From: Salinirubellus salinus
Lineage (GTDB): Archaea; Halobacteriota; Halobacteria; Halobacteriales; Haloarculaceae
Direction: 5' to 3'
Length of the DNA stretch: 64,000 nucleotides
Assembly (NCBI RefSeq): GCF_025231485.1
Contig: NZ_CP104003.1
Location: 744,001 to 808,000 of the forward strand
Made by a program: the position numbers and the translations under genes. Below the pieces are notes generated by a model. The model had not been told where the DNA came from. It ran no database searches and saw only the letters and a list, made by a program, of their open reading frames with translations. Positions 42,509-51,449 of this stretch are shown piece after piece (the first letter of the stretch is position 1; every line of letters starts with the position of its first letter).

Positions 42509-44188
42509 ATGTTCGACGAAGACGACCTCGACGCCATCCGCGAGTCCGAGGAGCGGTGGACCGAGGAGACCTACGGCCCGACCGTCGAGCGGTTCGGGGA
42601 GCGAAAGGAGACGTTCACGACCGACACCGGAGGGCAGGAGGTAGAACCGCTCTACACCCCGGCCGACGTGGCCGACCTCGACTACGGGGAGGACCTCGGT
42701 AACCCCGCCGAGGAACCGTACACGCGCGGCGTCTACTCCACGATGTACCGCGGCCGGCTCTGGACGATGCGCCAGTACGCCGGGATGGGGACCGCGACGG
42801 AGACGAACGAACGGTTCCACTACCTGCTGGACGAGGGCCAGACCGGGCTCTCGATGGCGTTCGACCTCCCCACCCAGATGGGCTACGACTCCGACGCCAC
42901 GATGGCCGAAGGCGAGGTCGGGAAGTCGGGCGTCGCCATCGACTCGCTGGACGACTTCGAGACGGTGTTCGAAGGGATACCGCTGGACGAGGTCAGCACC
43001 TCGATGACCATCAACGCCCCCGCGAGCGTCCTGCTGGCGATGTACATCGCCGTCGGTGACCGACAGGGCGTCCCCCGCGAGGAACTCCGTGGGACCATCC
43101 AGAACGACATCCTGAAGGAGTACATCGCCCGGAACACCTACATCTTCCCGCCGGAGCCGTCGATGCGGCTCATCACGGACATCTTCGAGTTCTGCGCCGC
43201 GGAGACGCCCAACTTCAACACCATCTCCATCTCGGGGTACCACATCCGCGAGGCAGGGTCCACGGCCGCACAGGAGATCGCGTTCACGCTCGGCGACGGC
43301 ATCGAGTACGTCGAGGCCGCCATCGAGGCCGGGCAGGACGTCGACGAGTTCGCCCCCCAGCTGTCGTTCTTCTTCAACGCACACAACAACATCCTCGAGG
43401 AGGCGGCGAAGTTCCGAGCGGCCCGGCGGATGTGGGCCAGCATCATGGAGGAGCGCTTCGGCGCCGAACAGCCCGGCTCCAAGCAACTCAAGTTCCACAC
43501 ACAGACCGGTGGCTCTACCCTCACCGCCCAGCAGATCGAGAACAACGTGGTCCGCGTGGCGTACCAGGCGCTCGCCGCCGTCCTCGGCGGCACTCAGTCG
43601 CTCCACACCAACGGGAAGGACGAGGCGCTGTCGCTCCCCACCGAGCAGTCGGTACGGACCGCCCTGCGCACGCAGCAGATACTCGCCCACGAGTCCGGCG
43701 CGGCCGACACCATCGACCCGCTCGCCGGGAGCTACTACGTCGAGTCGCTCACGGACGAACTCGAGGCCGAGGCCCGCGAGATACTCGACGAGGTGGCCGA
43801 GCGCGGCGGGATGCGCGAGGCCGTGGAGTCCGGGTGGGTCCAGCGACAGATCCAGGACACCGCGTTCGACCGCCAGCAGGAGATCGAGACCGGCGAGCGC
43901 ATCATCGTCGGCGTCAACGAGTTCCAGGTCGAGGACGACGAGAAGGCCGAGGACATCGAGGAGGTCAGCGAGGCGGACGCCCGCCGGCAGCGCGAGTCGG
44001 TCGCACAGGTCCGCGAGGAACGCGACGAGCCGGCGGTCGACGCGGCGCTCGACGACCTCCACGCCGCCTGTGAGGGCGGCGAGAACGTGATGCCACACAT
44101 CGTCCGTGCGGTGAAGGCGTACGCGACCGTCGGCGAGATCTGCGACACGATGCGCGATTCGTTCGGCGAGTACCGAACCGGAGTCTGA
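42509..44188 (+). CDS. Methylmalonyl-CoA mutase, large-subunit catalytic part (no B12-binding domain)
   Basis: 559 residues from ATG at 42509. The substrate-binding TIM barrel contains [56 protein letters not shown] and [14 protein letters not shown], all mutase signatures. It ends after EYRTGV without the C-terminal cobalamin (DxHxxG) domain, which in archaea is a separate small protein not present here. It rearranges (R)-methylmalonyl-CoA to succinyl-CoA. The epimerase gene follows 440 nt later. Confidence 0.94.
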   Translation: MFDEDDLDAIRESEERWTEETYGPTVERFGERKETFTTDTGGQEVEPLYTPADVADLDYGEDLGNPAEEPYTRGVYSTMYRGRLWTMRQYAGMGTATETNERFHYLLDEGQTGLSMAFDLPTQMGYDSDATMAEGEVGKSGVAIDSLDDFETVFEGIPLDEVSTSMTINAPASVLLAMYIAVGDRQGVPREELRGTIQNDILKEYIARNTYIFPPEPSMRLITDIFEFCAAETPNFNTISISGYHIREAGSTAAQEIAFTLGDGIEYVEAAIEAGQDVDEFAPQLSFFFNAHNNILEEAAKFRAARRMWASIMEERFGAEQPGSKQLKFHTQTGGSTLTAQQIENNVVRVAYQALAAVLGGTQSLHTNGKDEALSLPTEQSVRTALRTQQILAHESGAADTIDPLAGSYYVESLTDELEAEAREILDEVAERGGMREAVESGWVQRQIQDTAFDRQQEIETGERIIVGVNEFQVEDDEKAEDIEEVSEADARRQRESVAQVREERDEPAVDAALDDLHAACEGGENVMPHIVRAVKAYATVGEICDTMRDSFGEYRTGV

Positions 44189-44252
44189 CCCGCGTTTCGA
44201 GACGCGAGTCCGGCCACGGGTTCATATCTCGGAGCCACCTCCTATCGACTCG

Positions 44253-44768
44253 ATGAACCACCCCCGTCCGTCGCTGACCCCCGAACACGTCGAACGCGAA
44301 CTCGACTTCGCCGCCACGGCGCTCGACCGGAGCGACTACACGGCCACCCTCGAACACCTCACCAACGCCCGTTCGTACCTGAACCGGGTCCCAGCCCCCG
44401 GTGCGAGCGAGTACGCCTTCGTCGCGTTCGCCGCCTCCGACGAGCGACTCGACACCGCGCGCGAGACGGTCGAGCAGGGTCGTGCGGGTGCCCGACAGGA
44501 CCTCGACGCGGCCCTCCGGTCCCTGCGGTCGGCGACGATACAGGTCGACGACAGGTCGACGGCGCCGGCTCCTGAGACCGGACCGCCACGACCCACGGAG
44601 TTTAGACACACCACGCCGACCAGCCGGTATGCAGTTCGACCACGCCGGCATCGCGACCGACGACGCCGACCAGCTCGCCGACCTGTACGGGACACTGTTC
44701 GACGCCCCGGTCGCCCACAAGGAGGTGATGGACGACGGACTCCGCGTCGTCTTCCTCGACCTCGGTGA
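44253..44768 (+). CDS. Uncharacterised protein between mutase and epimerase; 3' end uncertain
   Basis: The first about 105 residues (MNHPRPSLTPEHVERELDFA, SDYTATLEHLTNARSYLNRV, LDTARETVEQGRAGARQDLD) look like a real acidic helical haloarchaeal protein, possibly TPR-like. The remaining residues turn Arg/Pro-rich and read through the epimerase gene out of frame, so the frame overlaps it by 140 nt. A +2 or -1 slip near 44560-44600 would instead end at the TAG at 44603-44605. Either the annotated length is inflated by a sequencing or evolutionary frameshift, or there is a genuine long overlap. Confidence 0.5.
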   Translation: MNHPRPSLTPEHVERELDFAATALDRSDYTATLEHLTNARSYLNRVPAPGASEYAFVAFAASDERLDTARETVEQGRAGARQDLDAALRSLRSATIQVDDRSTAPAPETGPPRPTEFRHTTPTSRYAVRPRRHRDRRRRPARRPVRDTVRRPGRPQGGDGRRTPRRLPRPR

Positions 44769-45015
44769 CGGCTACTTCGAGTTACTCGAACCGACAGACG
44801 GTGGGACCGTCGCTCGCTACCTCGACCGGAACGGGCCGGGCATCCACCACCTCGCGGTCGCCACCGAGGACATCGAGGCCGCGCTGGAGACGGCCCGTGA
44901 CGCCGGCGTCTCGCTCATCGACGAACAACCGCGGCCCGGTGCCTGGGGACACGAGGTGGCGTTCCTCCATCCGAAGGACACCGGCGGTGTGTTGCTGGAG
45001 TTCGTCCAGCACTAG
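44629..45015 (+). CDS. mce: Methylmalonyl-CoA epimerase
   Basis: 128 residues of two paired beta-alpha-beta-beta-beta (vicinal oxygen chelate) modules. Metal ligands are visible at FDHAGIATDD, GDGYFELLEP, PGIHHLAVAT and LLEFVQH. It interconverts the two methylmalonyl-CoA isomers so the mutase can act, in propionyl-CoA breakdown. TATA-like AGTTTAGAC lies 24-30 nt before the ATG, giving it its own promoter inside the preceding frame. It overlaps the convergent Nudix gene by 4 nt. Confidence 0.95.
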   Translation: MQFDHAGIATDDADQLADLYGTLFDAPVAHKEVMDDGLRVVFLDLGDGYFELLEPTDGGTVARYLDRNGPGIHHLAVATEDIEAALETARDAGVSLIDEQPRPGAWGHEVAFLHPKDTGGVLLEFVQH

Positions 45016-45587
45016 TCCCACGCGTCCCACGTCCAGGGGTGGTCCGCGACGGCCCAGTGCCACCGACTCGGCACCTCCCGGAACCACGCCGCACCGTCCA
45101 GTTCGGACTCCTGAACGTCGATGCTCCCGCCGGTCTCGTGGGCGGTGAAGTACACCCAGAGCGTGTGTGCGACGTCGTCACCACCCGACTCGGCCCGGAA
45201 CGTCGCGCGTCGCACGCGCCGGCAACCGACCACCGAACACTCGACGCCGGTCTCCTCGCTGACCTCGCGTTCCGCCGCCGCCTCGTACGTCTCGCCCTCC
45301 TCCCGCCCGCCCCCTGCCGGTCCCCACCCGTCGACGCCGCGACCCATCGCCAGCAGGACGCGAGGGTACGACTCGTCCAGCTCGGGCATCGACTCCGAGA
45401 GCGGTCTCGGCTCCTCGCGGACGACCCACGCGTAGCCGCCGCCGGTGTAGCCGTCTGCGGCGTGCGTGAGGAATTCCGCGAACTCGTCCTCCTCGAGGGT
45501 GACGTCCTCGTGTTCGAGTACGGGGTCGTACTCGGCTTCGAGCTGCTCGAGACGCCGCTCGACTTCGGTGCGGTTGTAGTGGGTCAC
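45012..45587 (-). CDS. Nudix hydrolase
   Basis: 191 residues from GTG at 45587 (giving MTHYNRTEVERRLEQLEAEY), chosen because the family begins this way; a start at 45617 is possible. The Nudix box is complete: GGGREEGETYEAAAEREVSEETG (GX5EX7REUXEEXGU). Nudix proteins hydrolyse nucleoside diphosphates linked to another moiety; the exact substrate cannot be read from sequence. The 45-residue N-terminal acidic region precedes the domain. Confidence 0.88.
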   Translation of the reverse strand: MTHYNRTEVERRLEQLEAEYDPVLEHEDVTLEEDEFAEFLTHAADGYTGGGYAWVVREEPRPLSESMPELDESYPRVLLAMGRGVDGWGPAGGGREEGETYEAAAEREVSEETGVECSVVGCRRVRRATFRAESGGDDVAHTLWVYFTAHETGGSIDVQESELDGAAWFREVPSRWHWAVADHPWTWDAWD

Positions 45588-45713
45588 GGGCGAGGAGAGC
45601 AGTGGGTGGCCGAGCAAAGCAGTTGCGGTCGGCGGTGCGGAGGCGGTACGAGCGCACCCACCCGCTGCGAGCGGAGCGAGCGGCGCCTTTCTTATGAACG
45701 TTTTTCTGCGAGC

Positions 45714-45736
45714 GGTTCGCGCCCGCGGCGCGAACC
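45714..45736. repeat. Strong inverted repeat GGTTCGCGCC-CGC-GGCGCGAACC
   Basis: Perfect 10-bp arms at 45714-45723 and 45727-45736 in the 134-nt gap between the end of the KaiC-like gene and the Nudix start, both on the minus strand. A T-rich run (GTTTTTC) lies on the plus strand just left of it. It is a candidate end signal for the KaiC-like gene, or an operator for the Nudix gene. Confidence 0.55.
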
Positions 45737-45751
45737 CGAGCGGAAAACAGT

Positions 45752-46591
45752 TCAGAAGATGTTCGCCTGCTGGTAGACCGAGATGCCGTCGCCCGTGATC
45801 TCGTACGGCTTGGTCTCCCGCGAGTGGTTCGCGTTGCGGATCTTCTGTATCTCGACGGCGAGCCGGGTCTCACGGAACTCGGAGCGGACGTACTGGAGGA
45901 TGAACACGCCGTCGGTGAGGTACTCGATGATGCCGTGTCGGGAGGCGTAGGGGTTGCCCTCCTTCGCCTCGCTGGTGAGCATCGTGGTCACGCCGGCCTC
46001 CTTGAGCGACTTCGTGAAGTCGAAGATCTCCGTGCGCCGCTCGGCCTGGTTCTCGTACATCATCTCGAGCAGCGAGACGGAGTCCAGGACGAGTCGGTCG
46101 GCGCCGAACTCGCCGACGAGCCGTGGGAGGTCTCCACGGATGGAGGCGAGGGAGTTGGCCATCTCCACGGGGTCGAGGTCGACGATGGCGAGGTCCTCGT
46201 TCTCGACGTGTTCCTCGAACCCCCAGCCCTTCTCGTCGGCGGCCTCGACGACGGCGTCGTAACTCTCCTCCAGCGTGATGTAGACGCCCCGCTCGCCGTT
46301 CTCGAGCCCTTCACGGAGGAACTGGAGGCCGAAGGTGGTCTTGCCGGTACCGGCGGCGCCGACGACGACGAGCAGCGAGCGTTCGGGGACGCCCCCCTGG
46401 ACCATCTCGTCGAGCCCCTCGATACCGACGTCGACGCGGGGGATCTCGGAGTCGAACTCCTCCTCGAACTCGGTGCCACCCTCGCTCCCACCGGCGGCGT
46501 CGAACGCGGCGGCGAAGTCCTCTTCCCCGTCGTCGAGGGGGACTTCGGAGTCGACACCGTCCTCGAACCAGTCGTCCGAACCGTCGCTCAC
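45752..46591 (-). CDS. KaiC-like RecA-superfamily ATPase
   Basis: 279 residues from a GTG start. An acidic N-terminal tail of about 50 residues precedes the RecA-like core: Walker A VGAAGTGKTTF at 77-87, the catalytic glutamate pair in YITLEESYDAV, Walker B in DRLVLDSVSLL and LTSEAKEGN. It has only one KaiC domain, with no clock partners here, and resembles haloarchaeal regulators linked to taxis and signalling. A SD-like GGGGGTGA lies 5 nt before the GTG, inside a 9-codon leaderless mini-ORF that overlaps the start. Confidence 0.9.
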   Translation of the reverse strand: MSDGSDDWFEDGVDSEVPLDDGEEDFAAAFDAAGGSEGGTEFEEEFDSEIPRVDVGIEGLDEMVQGGVPERSLLVVVGAAGTGKTTFGLQFLREGLENGERGVYITLEESYDAVVEAADEKGWGFEEHVENEDLAIVDLDPVEMANSLASIRGDLPRLVGEFGADRLVLDSVSLLEMMYENQAERRTEIFDFTKSLKEAGVTTMLTSEAKEGNPYASRHGIIEYLTDGVFILQYVRSEFRETRLAVEIQKIRNANHSRETKPYEITGDGISVYQQANIF

Positions 46592-46617
46592 GTGGTCACC
46601 CCCCGAGTGTCGTTCAT
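46588..46617 (-). CDS. Candidate 9-aa leaderless mini-ORF before the KaiC-like gene
   Basis: Minus strand ATG at 46617 encodes MNDTRGVTT and stops at TGA 46588-46590, overlapping the KaiC-like GTG start (GTGA). A TATA-like CTCTAAC is 24-33 nt upstream of this ATG. If transcripts are leaderless, ribosomes would enter here first and reinitiate at the GTG. Prediction only. Confidence 0.35.
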   Translation of the reverse strand: MNDTRGVTT

Positions 46618-46698
46618 GGGCTGTCGTGGAGGTGCCCGTAGTTAGAGTTTGCGCGTCGATTGCCCGGCTTTTTGTGTACCGGCGCCCAAGAGCGGCCG

Positions 46699-47526
46699 AT
46701 GAGCGTGCGTGTCGGCGTCGTCGCCCAGCGGTCGAACGCCAGAGCGGCCGAACTGGCGGCCGAGATCCGCCGGGAGTGCGACGCTACCGTCGTCCTCGAC
46801 GAGGAGGCCGCGGCGTCACTCGACCTCCCGGACGCCGGCGTCGACGTCGCCGAGATGGCCGACTGTGACCTCGTGGTGAGCATCGGCGGGGACGGGACCT
46901 TCCTCTACGCCGCCCGCGGCGCTGGGGGGGCTCCAGTCATGGGTGTCAACCTCGGCGAGGTCGGGTTCCTGAACGCCGTCCCGCCCGGAGAGGCCATCGA
47001 GACGCTACGCGAGGAGGTGGCGCACATCCGTGAGAACGGCGGCCCGCGTCTCAGCGAGATGCCGAAGGTACTGGCCGAGGGTGACGGGTGGGCGCTCCCG
47101 CCGGCGCTCAACGAGGTCGCCGTGATGGGCTCGCAGCGCGGCCGGAACAAGGGCGTGGGCATCGAGGTACGCGTGGACGGGTCGCTCTACGGCGGGACAC
47201 ACGCCGACGGCGTCCTCGTCTGCACCCCCACCGGCTCGACGGCGTACAACCTGAGCGAGGGGGGACCGCTCGTCCACCCCGCAGTCGGCGGATTCACCAT
47301 CACGGAGATGGTGGCCGACGACCCGATGCCCCCGCTCGTGGTGGACCTCGACAGCGAGGTGACCGTCCGGGTGGAGGAGGCGGAGTCGGCCGTGGTGGTC
47401 GCAGACGGCCGCACCGTCCAGGAGGTGCGTCCACCGACGCAGGTGACCCTGACGCGGGCGGCGGACCCCGTCCGGGTGGCCGGCCCACCCCTGGATTTCT
47501 TCGCAGCCCTCGGCAAACTTGACTGA
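46699..47526 (+). CDS. nadK: NAD kinase
   Basis: 275 residues from ATG at 46699, with TATA-like CTTTTTGTG 23-30 nt upstream. The GGDGT motif is in VVSIGGDGTFLYA, the NE/D motif in ALNEVAVMGSQRG and the conserved glycine-rich segment in CTPTGSTAYNLSEGGP. It phosphorylates NAD to NADP with ATP or polyphosphate. Length is normal. The following mptA gene also consumes nucleotides, but no operon structure is evident (86-nt gap). Confidence 0.95.
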   Translation: MSVRVGVVAQRSNARAAELAAEIRRECDATVVLDEEAAASLDLPDAGVDVAEMADCDLVVSIGGDGTFLYAARGAGGAPVMGVNLGEVGFLNAVPPGEAIETLREEVAHIRENGGPRLSEMPKVLAEGDGWALPPALNEVAVMGSQRGRNKGVGIEVRVDGSLYGGTHADGVLVCTPTGSTAYNLSEGGPLVHPAVGGFTITEMVADDPMPPLVVDLDSEVTVRVEEAESAVVVADGRTVQEVRPPTQVTLTRAADPVRVAGPPLDFFAALGKLD

Positions 47527-47612
47527 AGGGGCCTCCATTCGGGCGATTCGACACTCCCGTACTGTCTCCGGTTTGGCAAGCGTTATTCGGCGGGGACCCG
47601 TCTTGTTGACCG

Positions 47613-48584
47613 ATGAGTCAGCAACTGCCGGACGTACAGGCGTCCAGTCCGGACGTCACCGTCGGGCTGAACCGCGTCGGCGTGACCGGCGTGGAGAAAC
47701 TCGTGAAACTGGACCGGCCGGACCGCCGGCCCATCGTCCTGATGGCCGAGTTCGAGGTGTACGTCGATCTCCCGTCGTGGCGCAAGGGCATCGACATGTC
47801 CCGGAACATGGAGGTCGTCGACGAGATACTGGAGGAGGCGCTGTCCGAACCGCAGTTCCGCGTCGAGGACCTCTGTGGTGACGTGGCCGAGCGACTGCTG
47901 GAGAAACACGACTACACCTCCCGCGCGGAGGTGCGGATGGAGGCGGAGTACATCGTCCGCGAGGAGGCGCCGGAGTCCGGCAAGCCCACGCAGTTCACCG
48001 CCGACATCATCGCGTCGGCGACGGCGAACGGCGGCGGGACCCACGAGGAGATCGGCGCTCGCGTCGTCGGCATGACGGTCTGTCCGTGCTCGCAGGGGAT
48101 GAGCGAGTCCCGCGCGCGGGACGTGCTGGCCGAGCTGAACGTCGACCAGGAGACGGTCGACGAGTTCCTCGACCAGGTCCCACAGCCGGGGCACTCCCAG
48201 CGCGGCCACGCGACGCTCTCCATCCGGTCGAAGGGGTCACCGGACGTGAACCTCCACGACGTCATCGAGGTGGCGCGTGACTCGATGTCCGCGCGCATCT
48301 ACAACGTCGCCAAGCGTCCCGACGAGGACCACATGACGTTCCACTCTCACGACAACGCGAAGTTCGTCGAGGACTGCGTCCGCTCGATGGCCGAGGGGGT
48401 CCTCGAGAACTTCGGGCACCTCCCGGACGACGCCGTCGTCACGATGAAACAGAGCAACGACGAGTCCATCCACCAGCACAACGCGCACGCGGAGCGCGTG
48501 GCCGAGATGGGGAACCTCCGCGCCGAACTGAACGGCGGCGAGGGCGCCGACATCGGCAAGGCGAACGGGCACCGGGACGACTGA
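47613..48584 (+). CDS. mptA: GTP cyclohydrolase MptA (type IB family)
   Basis: 323 residues. Conserved metal and catalytic residues: Cys in [15 protein letters not shown], His in QRGHATLSI, and [14 protein letters not shown]. Archaeal MptA converts GTP to a cyclic-phosphate pterin precursor, needed for methanopterin or folate and, in haloarchaea, for the preQ0 precursor of archaeosine, linking it to tgtA and arcS in this window. TATA-like GCGTTATT is 25-34 nt upstream. Confidence 0.93.
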   Translation: MSQQLPDVQASSPDVTVGLNRVGVTGVEKLVKLDRPDRRPIVLMAEFEVYVDLPSWRKGIDMSRNMEVVDEILEEALSEPQFRVEDLCGDVAERLLEKHDYTSRAEVRMEAEYIVREEAPESGKPTQFTADIIASATANGGGTHEEIGARVVGMTVCPCSQGMSESRARDVLAELNVDQETVDEFLDQVPQPGHSQRGHATLSIRSKGSPDVNLHDVIEVARDSMSARIYNVAKRPDEDHMTFHSHDNAKFVEDCVRSMAEGVLENFGHLPDDAVVTMKQSNDESIHQHNAHAERVAEMGNLRAELNGGEGADIGKANGHRDD

Positions 48585-48774
48585 CACCGGCGTGTCGCGC
48601 GCGACTCTCGAACCGGAGCGCACCTCCCGTCCCCAGAACGTTTCTTTCGGCGGTCTCGGACTGCGGAGGTGGACCGAGCCGAGGTGACCGTCCGTGGAGA
48701 CGGGGCTGTCGACCTGCCGAGCGCGCGACTGAGAGCTAGAAGCGTCGAGCAGTGACGAGTGACGGCGGCCGCGC

Positions 48775-49041
48775 TCAGATGTTGAGCGTACCGCCCTTCT
48801 GGACGACAGTGACCGCGTCGGCCTCCGCCTTCTCCACGTCGAGGTGCATCGAGATGTACTCGCGCCGCTCGTAGGTCTCGCGTTCGTCCTCCTCGCCGAC
48901 CGTACACCAGAGCTGGACCCGGTCGGGGCCGTGCCAGTCGCCCTGCCGCTTGACGCTGAAACAGACCAGTTCCTCTCCGCCGACCTCTATCACGGCGTCC
49001 TTTCGGATGCCGGGGTCCCCGTTGATGACGAGGTGGTGCAT
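48775..49041 (-). CDS. Conserved haloarchaeal small protein (HAH_0734-like)
   Basis: 88 residues (MHHLVINGDPGIRKDAVIEV). The block QGDWHGPDRVQLWCTVGEEDERETYERREYI and the ending GTLNI match a haloarchaea-specific family I recall from Haloarcula locus HAH_0734. It is soluble, acidic and beta-rich. No known function. TATA-like GCTTAACC lies 23-30 nt before the ATG. Confidence 0.78.
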   Translation of the reverse strand: MHHLVINGDPGIRKDAVIEVGGEELVCFSVKRQGDWHGPDRVQLWCTVGEEDERETYERREYISMHLDVEKAEADAVTVVQKGGTLNI

Positions 49042-49210
49042 ACCGGCGTTTCGGCAATAGGGTGGTTAAGCGTGTCGAAGGAGGGGACGGGTGCCTCGTC
49101 GGCCCTGCTCCCGGCCGTCGGTGGCCACACGTGGCCAGTACGTGTCTCCTCCCGGGACCGTCCGGACTCCCAGAAAAGCAGACATATCGCGGAACGACCA
49201 ACAGTGACCC

Positions 49211-49699
49211 ATGAGTCCGGAACTCGCCCACCCGCGAGCGGTGGCCCTCGTGCGCACACTGCTCCTCGTCGTCGGTGTCGTCGTCACCGGCGTGGTCCTC
49301 GCAGTCACCACGTGGGTCCTGATGCTCGTGACACTGCTCGGGGGGCTGGCGTCAGTCCTGTCGAGTGACCCGGTCGTCGGGCCGGTGCTGGGACTGCTCG
49401 CGTTCACACTCCTGACCGCCGGCCTCGTCGTCGGGGTCGTCGTGACCGGCGTGCGTCGGGGTCGCGACTGGGTGGTGCGGCGCGACGAGGTGCCGACGCC
49501 AGTCGAGGTCGTGAAGCACCGCTACGTCGCCGGCGAACTCGACGAACCGGGACTGGAGCGGGAACTCGAGGCGGTCCTCGACGACCGCCGGGCGCCGACC
49601 GACCAGCCACGCGTGGTCCGGGTCGCCCGACGCGTCCGGCACGTGGGGCGGGTGGGTGGTGGCCGGAGCCGCGAACTCGACGTCGAGGCTCGGCGCTGA
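49211..49699 (+). CDS. Membrane protein with SHOCT-like C-terminal motif
   Basis: 162 residues. Two strong helices at about 14-38 (LVRTLLLVVGVVVTGVVLAV) and 55-80 are joined by a short loop. The cytoplasmic C-terminus contains TPVEVVKHRYVAGELDEPGLERELEAVL, the short helix-loop-helix called SHOCT, often seen in haloarchaeal membrane proteins. The tail is Arg-rich. Function unknown. Confidence 0.75.
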   Translation: MSPELAHPRAVALVRTLLLVVGVVVTGVVLAVTTWVLMLVTLLGGLASVLSSDPVVGPVLGLLAFTLLTAGLVVGVVVTGVRRGRDWVVRRDEVPTPVEVVKHRYVAGELDEPGLERELEAVLDDRRAPTDQPRVVRVARRVRHVGRVGGGRSRELDVEARR

Positions 49700-49843
49700 G
49701 CCGCAGTCCGGGGCGCACGACACCGTCGTCGGCGTCGACGTCGTGCTCGCGGCGGTCCGCAGCGGACACCGCTCACGTGGGTGGCTCCCGGCCTCCAAAC
49801 CGAACCCGTTTTAGGCCACCGTGCGATAACTCGGGGTAAGACC

Positions 49844-50125
49844 ATGGAGATGCCACGCCGGTTCAACACGTACTGCCCGCACTGCGACGGGCACCGGGAG
49901 ATAGAGGTCGAGAAAGTCCGACGCGGCCGTTCCTCGGGGACGAAGTGGGACGAGCGGCGCACGCGACGCGCCAAGTCGGTCATCGGGAACGCGGGTCGCT
50001 TCTCGAAGGTGCCCGGTGGCGACAAGCCGACGAAGAAGACGAACCTGAAGTACCGCTGCTCGGACTGTGGGAAGGCCCACCTCCGGAAGGGATGGCGCGC
50101 GGGCAAACTGGAGTTCCAGGAGTAA
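49844..50125 (+). CDS. rpl44e: 50S ribosomal protein L44e
   Basis: 93 residues beginning [20 protein letters not shown]; zinc ligands in CPHC and RCSDCGKAH. First gene of the archaeal translation string (rpl44e-rps27e-aIF2a-nop10). The stop TAA shares one base with the rps27e ATG (TAATG). TATA-like GTTTTAGG lies 30-37 nt upstream. Confidence 0.97.
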   Translation: MEMPRRFNTYCPHCDGHREIEVEKVRRGRSSGTKWDERRTRRAKSVIGNAGRFSKVPGGDKPTKKTNLKYRCSDCGKAHLRKGWRAGKLEFQE

Positions 50126-50298
50126 TGGCTGGGAGCTTCTACCGGGTCAAGTGCCCGGACTGCGAGAACGAACAGACCATCTTCGGCCGCGCCTCGACGG
50201 AGGTCGCGTGCGCGGTCTGCGGCCACACGCTCGCCCGCCCGACGGGTGGCGAGGCCGACATCGAGGGCGAGGTCGTCGACGTCGTCGCGGCCCGGTAA
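50125..50298 (+). CDS. rps27e: 30S ribosomal protein S27e
   Basis: 57 residues, [20 protein letters not shown], with the four-cysteine zinc ribbon CPDC ... CAVC. Too short to appear as a long frame of its own but clear by content and by the 1-nt overlap with rpl44e. Translationally coupled in the ribosomal operon. Confidence 0.96.
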   Translation: MAGSFYRVKCPDCENEQTIFGRASTEVACAVCGHTLARPTGGEADIEGEVVDVVAAR

Positions 50299-50378
50299 CC
50301 GACGCCGCGGATCTTCTCCTGCCGACACGGCCGCCGAGCGACGCGTGTCGCGTGGGCCGGCCGGCGCGGGTCACGACG

Positions 50379-50385
50379 TTTTTAA
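50379..50385 (+). promoter_or_regulatory. TATA-like box before aIF2-alpha
   Basis: TTTTTAA, 26-32 nt before ATG 50411. It gives aIF2-alpha its own promoter in addition to read-through from the ribosomal protein genes. Confidence 0.5.
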
Positions 50386-50410
50386 CCGGCGAGGTCCCAC
50401 TCACTCCCAT

Positions 50411-51211
50411 ATGAAGTTCAGCGGCTATCCCGACCCCGGTGACCTCGTCGTGGGCGAAGTCGACGAGATCGAGGACTTCGGCGTCTTCGTCGACCTCGAG
50501 GAGTACGAGAACAAGCGCGGCCTCGTCCACGTCAGCGAGGTCGCCAGCGGGTGGATCAAGAACCTGCGCGACCACGTCAACACCGGCCAGATTGTCGTCT
50601 GCAAGGTGCTCGACGTCGACGAGTCCTCCGAGCAGATCGACCTCTCCATCAAGGACGTCAACGACCACCAGCGCTCGGACCGCATCCAGGAGTGGAAGGC
50701 CGAGCAGAAGGCCGAGAAGTGGATGGAACTGGCCTTCGGCGAGGACCTGACCGACGAGAAGTACGCCGAGGTGGCGAACGCCTTCCTCGACGGGTTCGGC
50801 ACCCTCTACGACGGGTTCGAGCAGGCGGCCATCCACGGCCCGGAGGCGTTCGCGAGCACCGACCTCTCGGACGAGGACGTCGAGACCATCGTCGAGACGG
50901 CCCGCGAGAACGTCTCCGTGCCGTACGTCAAGGTGACGGGCTACGTCGACCTGCGCGCGCCCGGACCGGAGGGGGTCGAGGACATCCGCGACGCCCTGGA
51001 GGCGGCCGAGGGCAACGGCGAGGTGCCCGACGAGGTGGAACTCGACGTGACCTACGTCGGCGCGCCCGAGTACCGCGTCCGCGTGCAGGCGCCCAATTAC
51101 AAGACCGCCGAGTCGGAACTGGAACACTCGGTCGCACGTGCCCGCGAGGCCATCGAAGCGGTCGGCGGGAGCGCCGACTTCCACCGCGAGCGCCGGAGCG
51201 ACGACGAGTAA
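50411..51211 (+). CDS. eif2a: Translation initiation factor aIF2 alpha subunit
   Basis: 266 residues. N-terminal S1 (OB-fold) domain [32 protein letters not shown] ... [16 protein letters not shown], a helical middle domain from about 90 to 175, and a C-terminal alpha-beta domain with [17 protein letters not shown] that contacts aIF2-gamma. Forms the ternary complex delivering initiator tRNA. Followed by nop10 after 3 nt. Confidence 0.97.
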   Translation: MKFSGYPDPGDLVVGEVDEIEDFGVFVDLEEYENKRGLVHVSEVASGWIKNLRDHVNTGQIVVCKVLDVDESSEQIDLSIKDVNDHQRSDRIQEWKAEQKAEKWMELAFGEDLTDEKYAEVANAFLDGFGTLYDGFEQAAIHGPEAFASTDLSDEDVETIVETARENVSVPYVKVTGYVDLRAPGPEGVEDIRDALEAAEGNGEVPDEVELDVTYVGAPEYRVRVQAPNYKTAESELEHSVARAREAIEAVGGSADFHRERRSDDE

Positions 51212-51214
51212 CGC

Positions 51215-51403
51215 GTGACCACCTCGGACATCCGGGTCTGTGCGGACTGGCGCGCCCACCACGACCGGCCGGTCTACACGCTGGGCGATACCTGCCCGGC
51301 GTGTGGCGGCGACGCCGTCCAGAGTTCCCCGGCGCGATACAACCCCGAGGACCCGTACGGGGAGTACCGGCGGCGGGCGAAGCGACGGGCGGGCCGGGAC
51401 TGA
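51215..51403 (+). CDS. nop10: H/ACA ribonucleoprotein Nop10
   Basis: 62 residues from a GTG start (MTTSDIRVCADWRAHHDRPV). The archaeal Nop10 zinc pattern (C9 and CPAC in GDTCPACGGDAV) is kept, and the ending YNPEDPYGEYRRRAKRRAG is the family's conserved C-terminus. Guides tRNA/rRNA pseudouridylation with Cbf5, Gar1 and L7Ae. Its start lies 3 nt after aIF2-alpha, as usual in archaea. Confidence 0.95.
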   Translation: MTTSDIRVCADWRAHHDRPVYTLGDTCPACGGDAVQSSPARYNPEDPYGEYRRRAKRRAGRD

Positions 51404-51449
51404 GCCGACCCAGCCACGCACGACGCACCGGTGACGGCCGGTGTTCCCT

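Noticed and set aside
45666-45684. Possible repeated element GCGAGCGGAGCGAGCG
   Set aside because: Such short GC-rich palindromic words are common in haloarchaeal intergenic DNA; with one clear copy here I cannot call it a mobile element.
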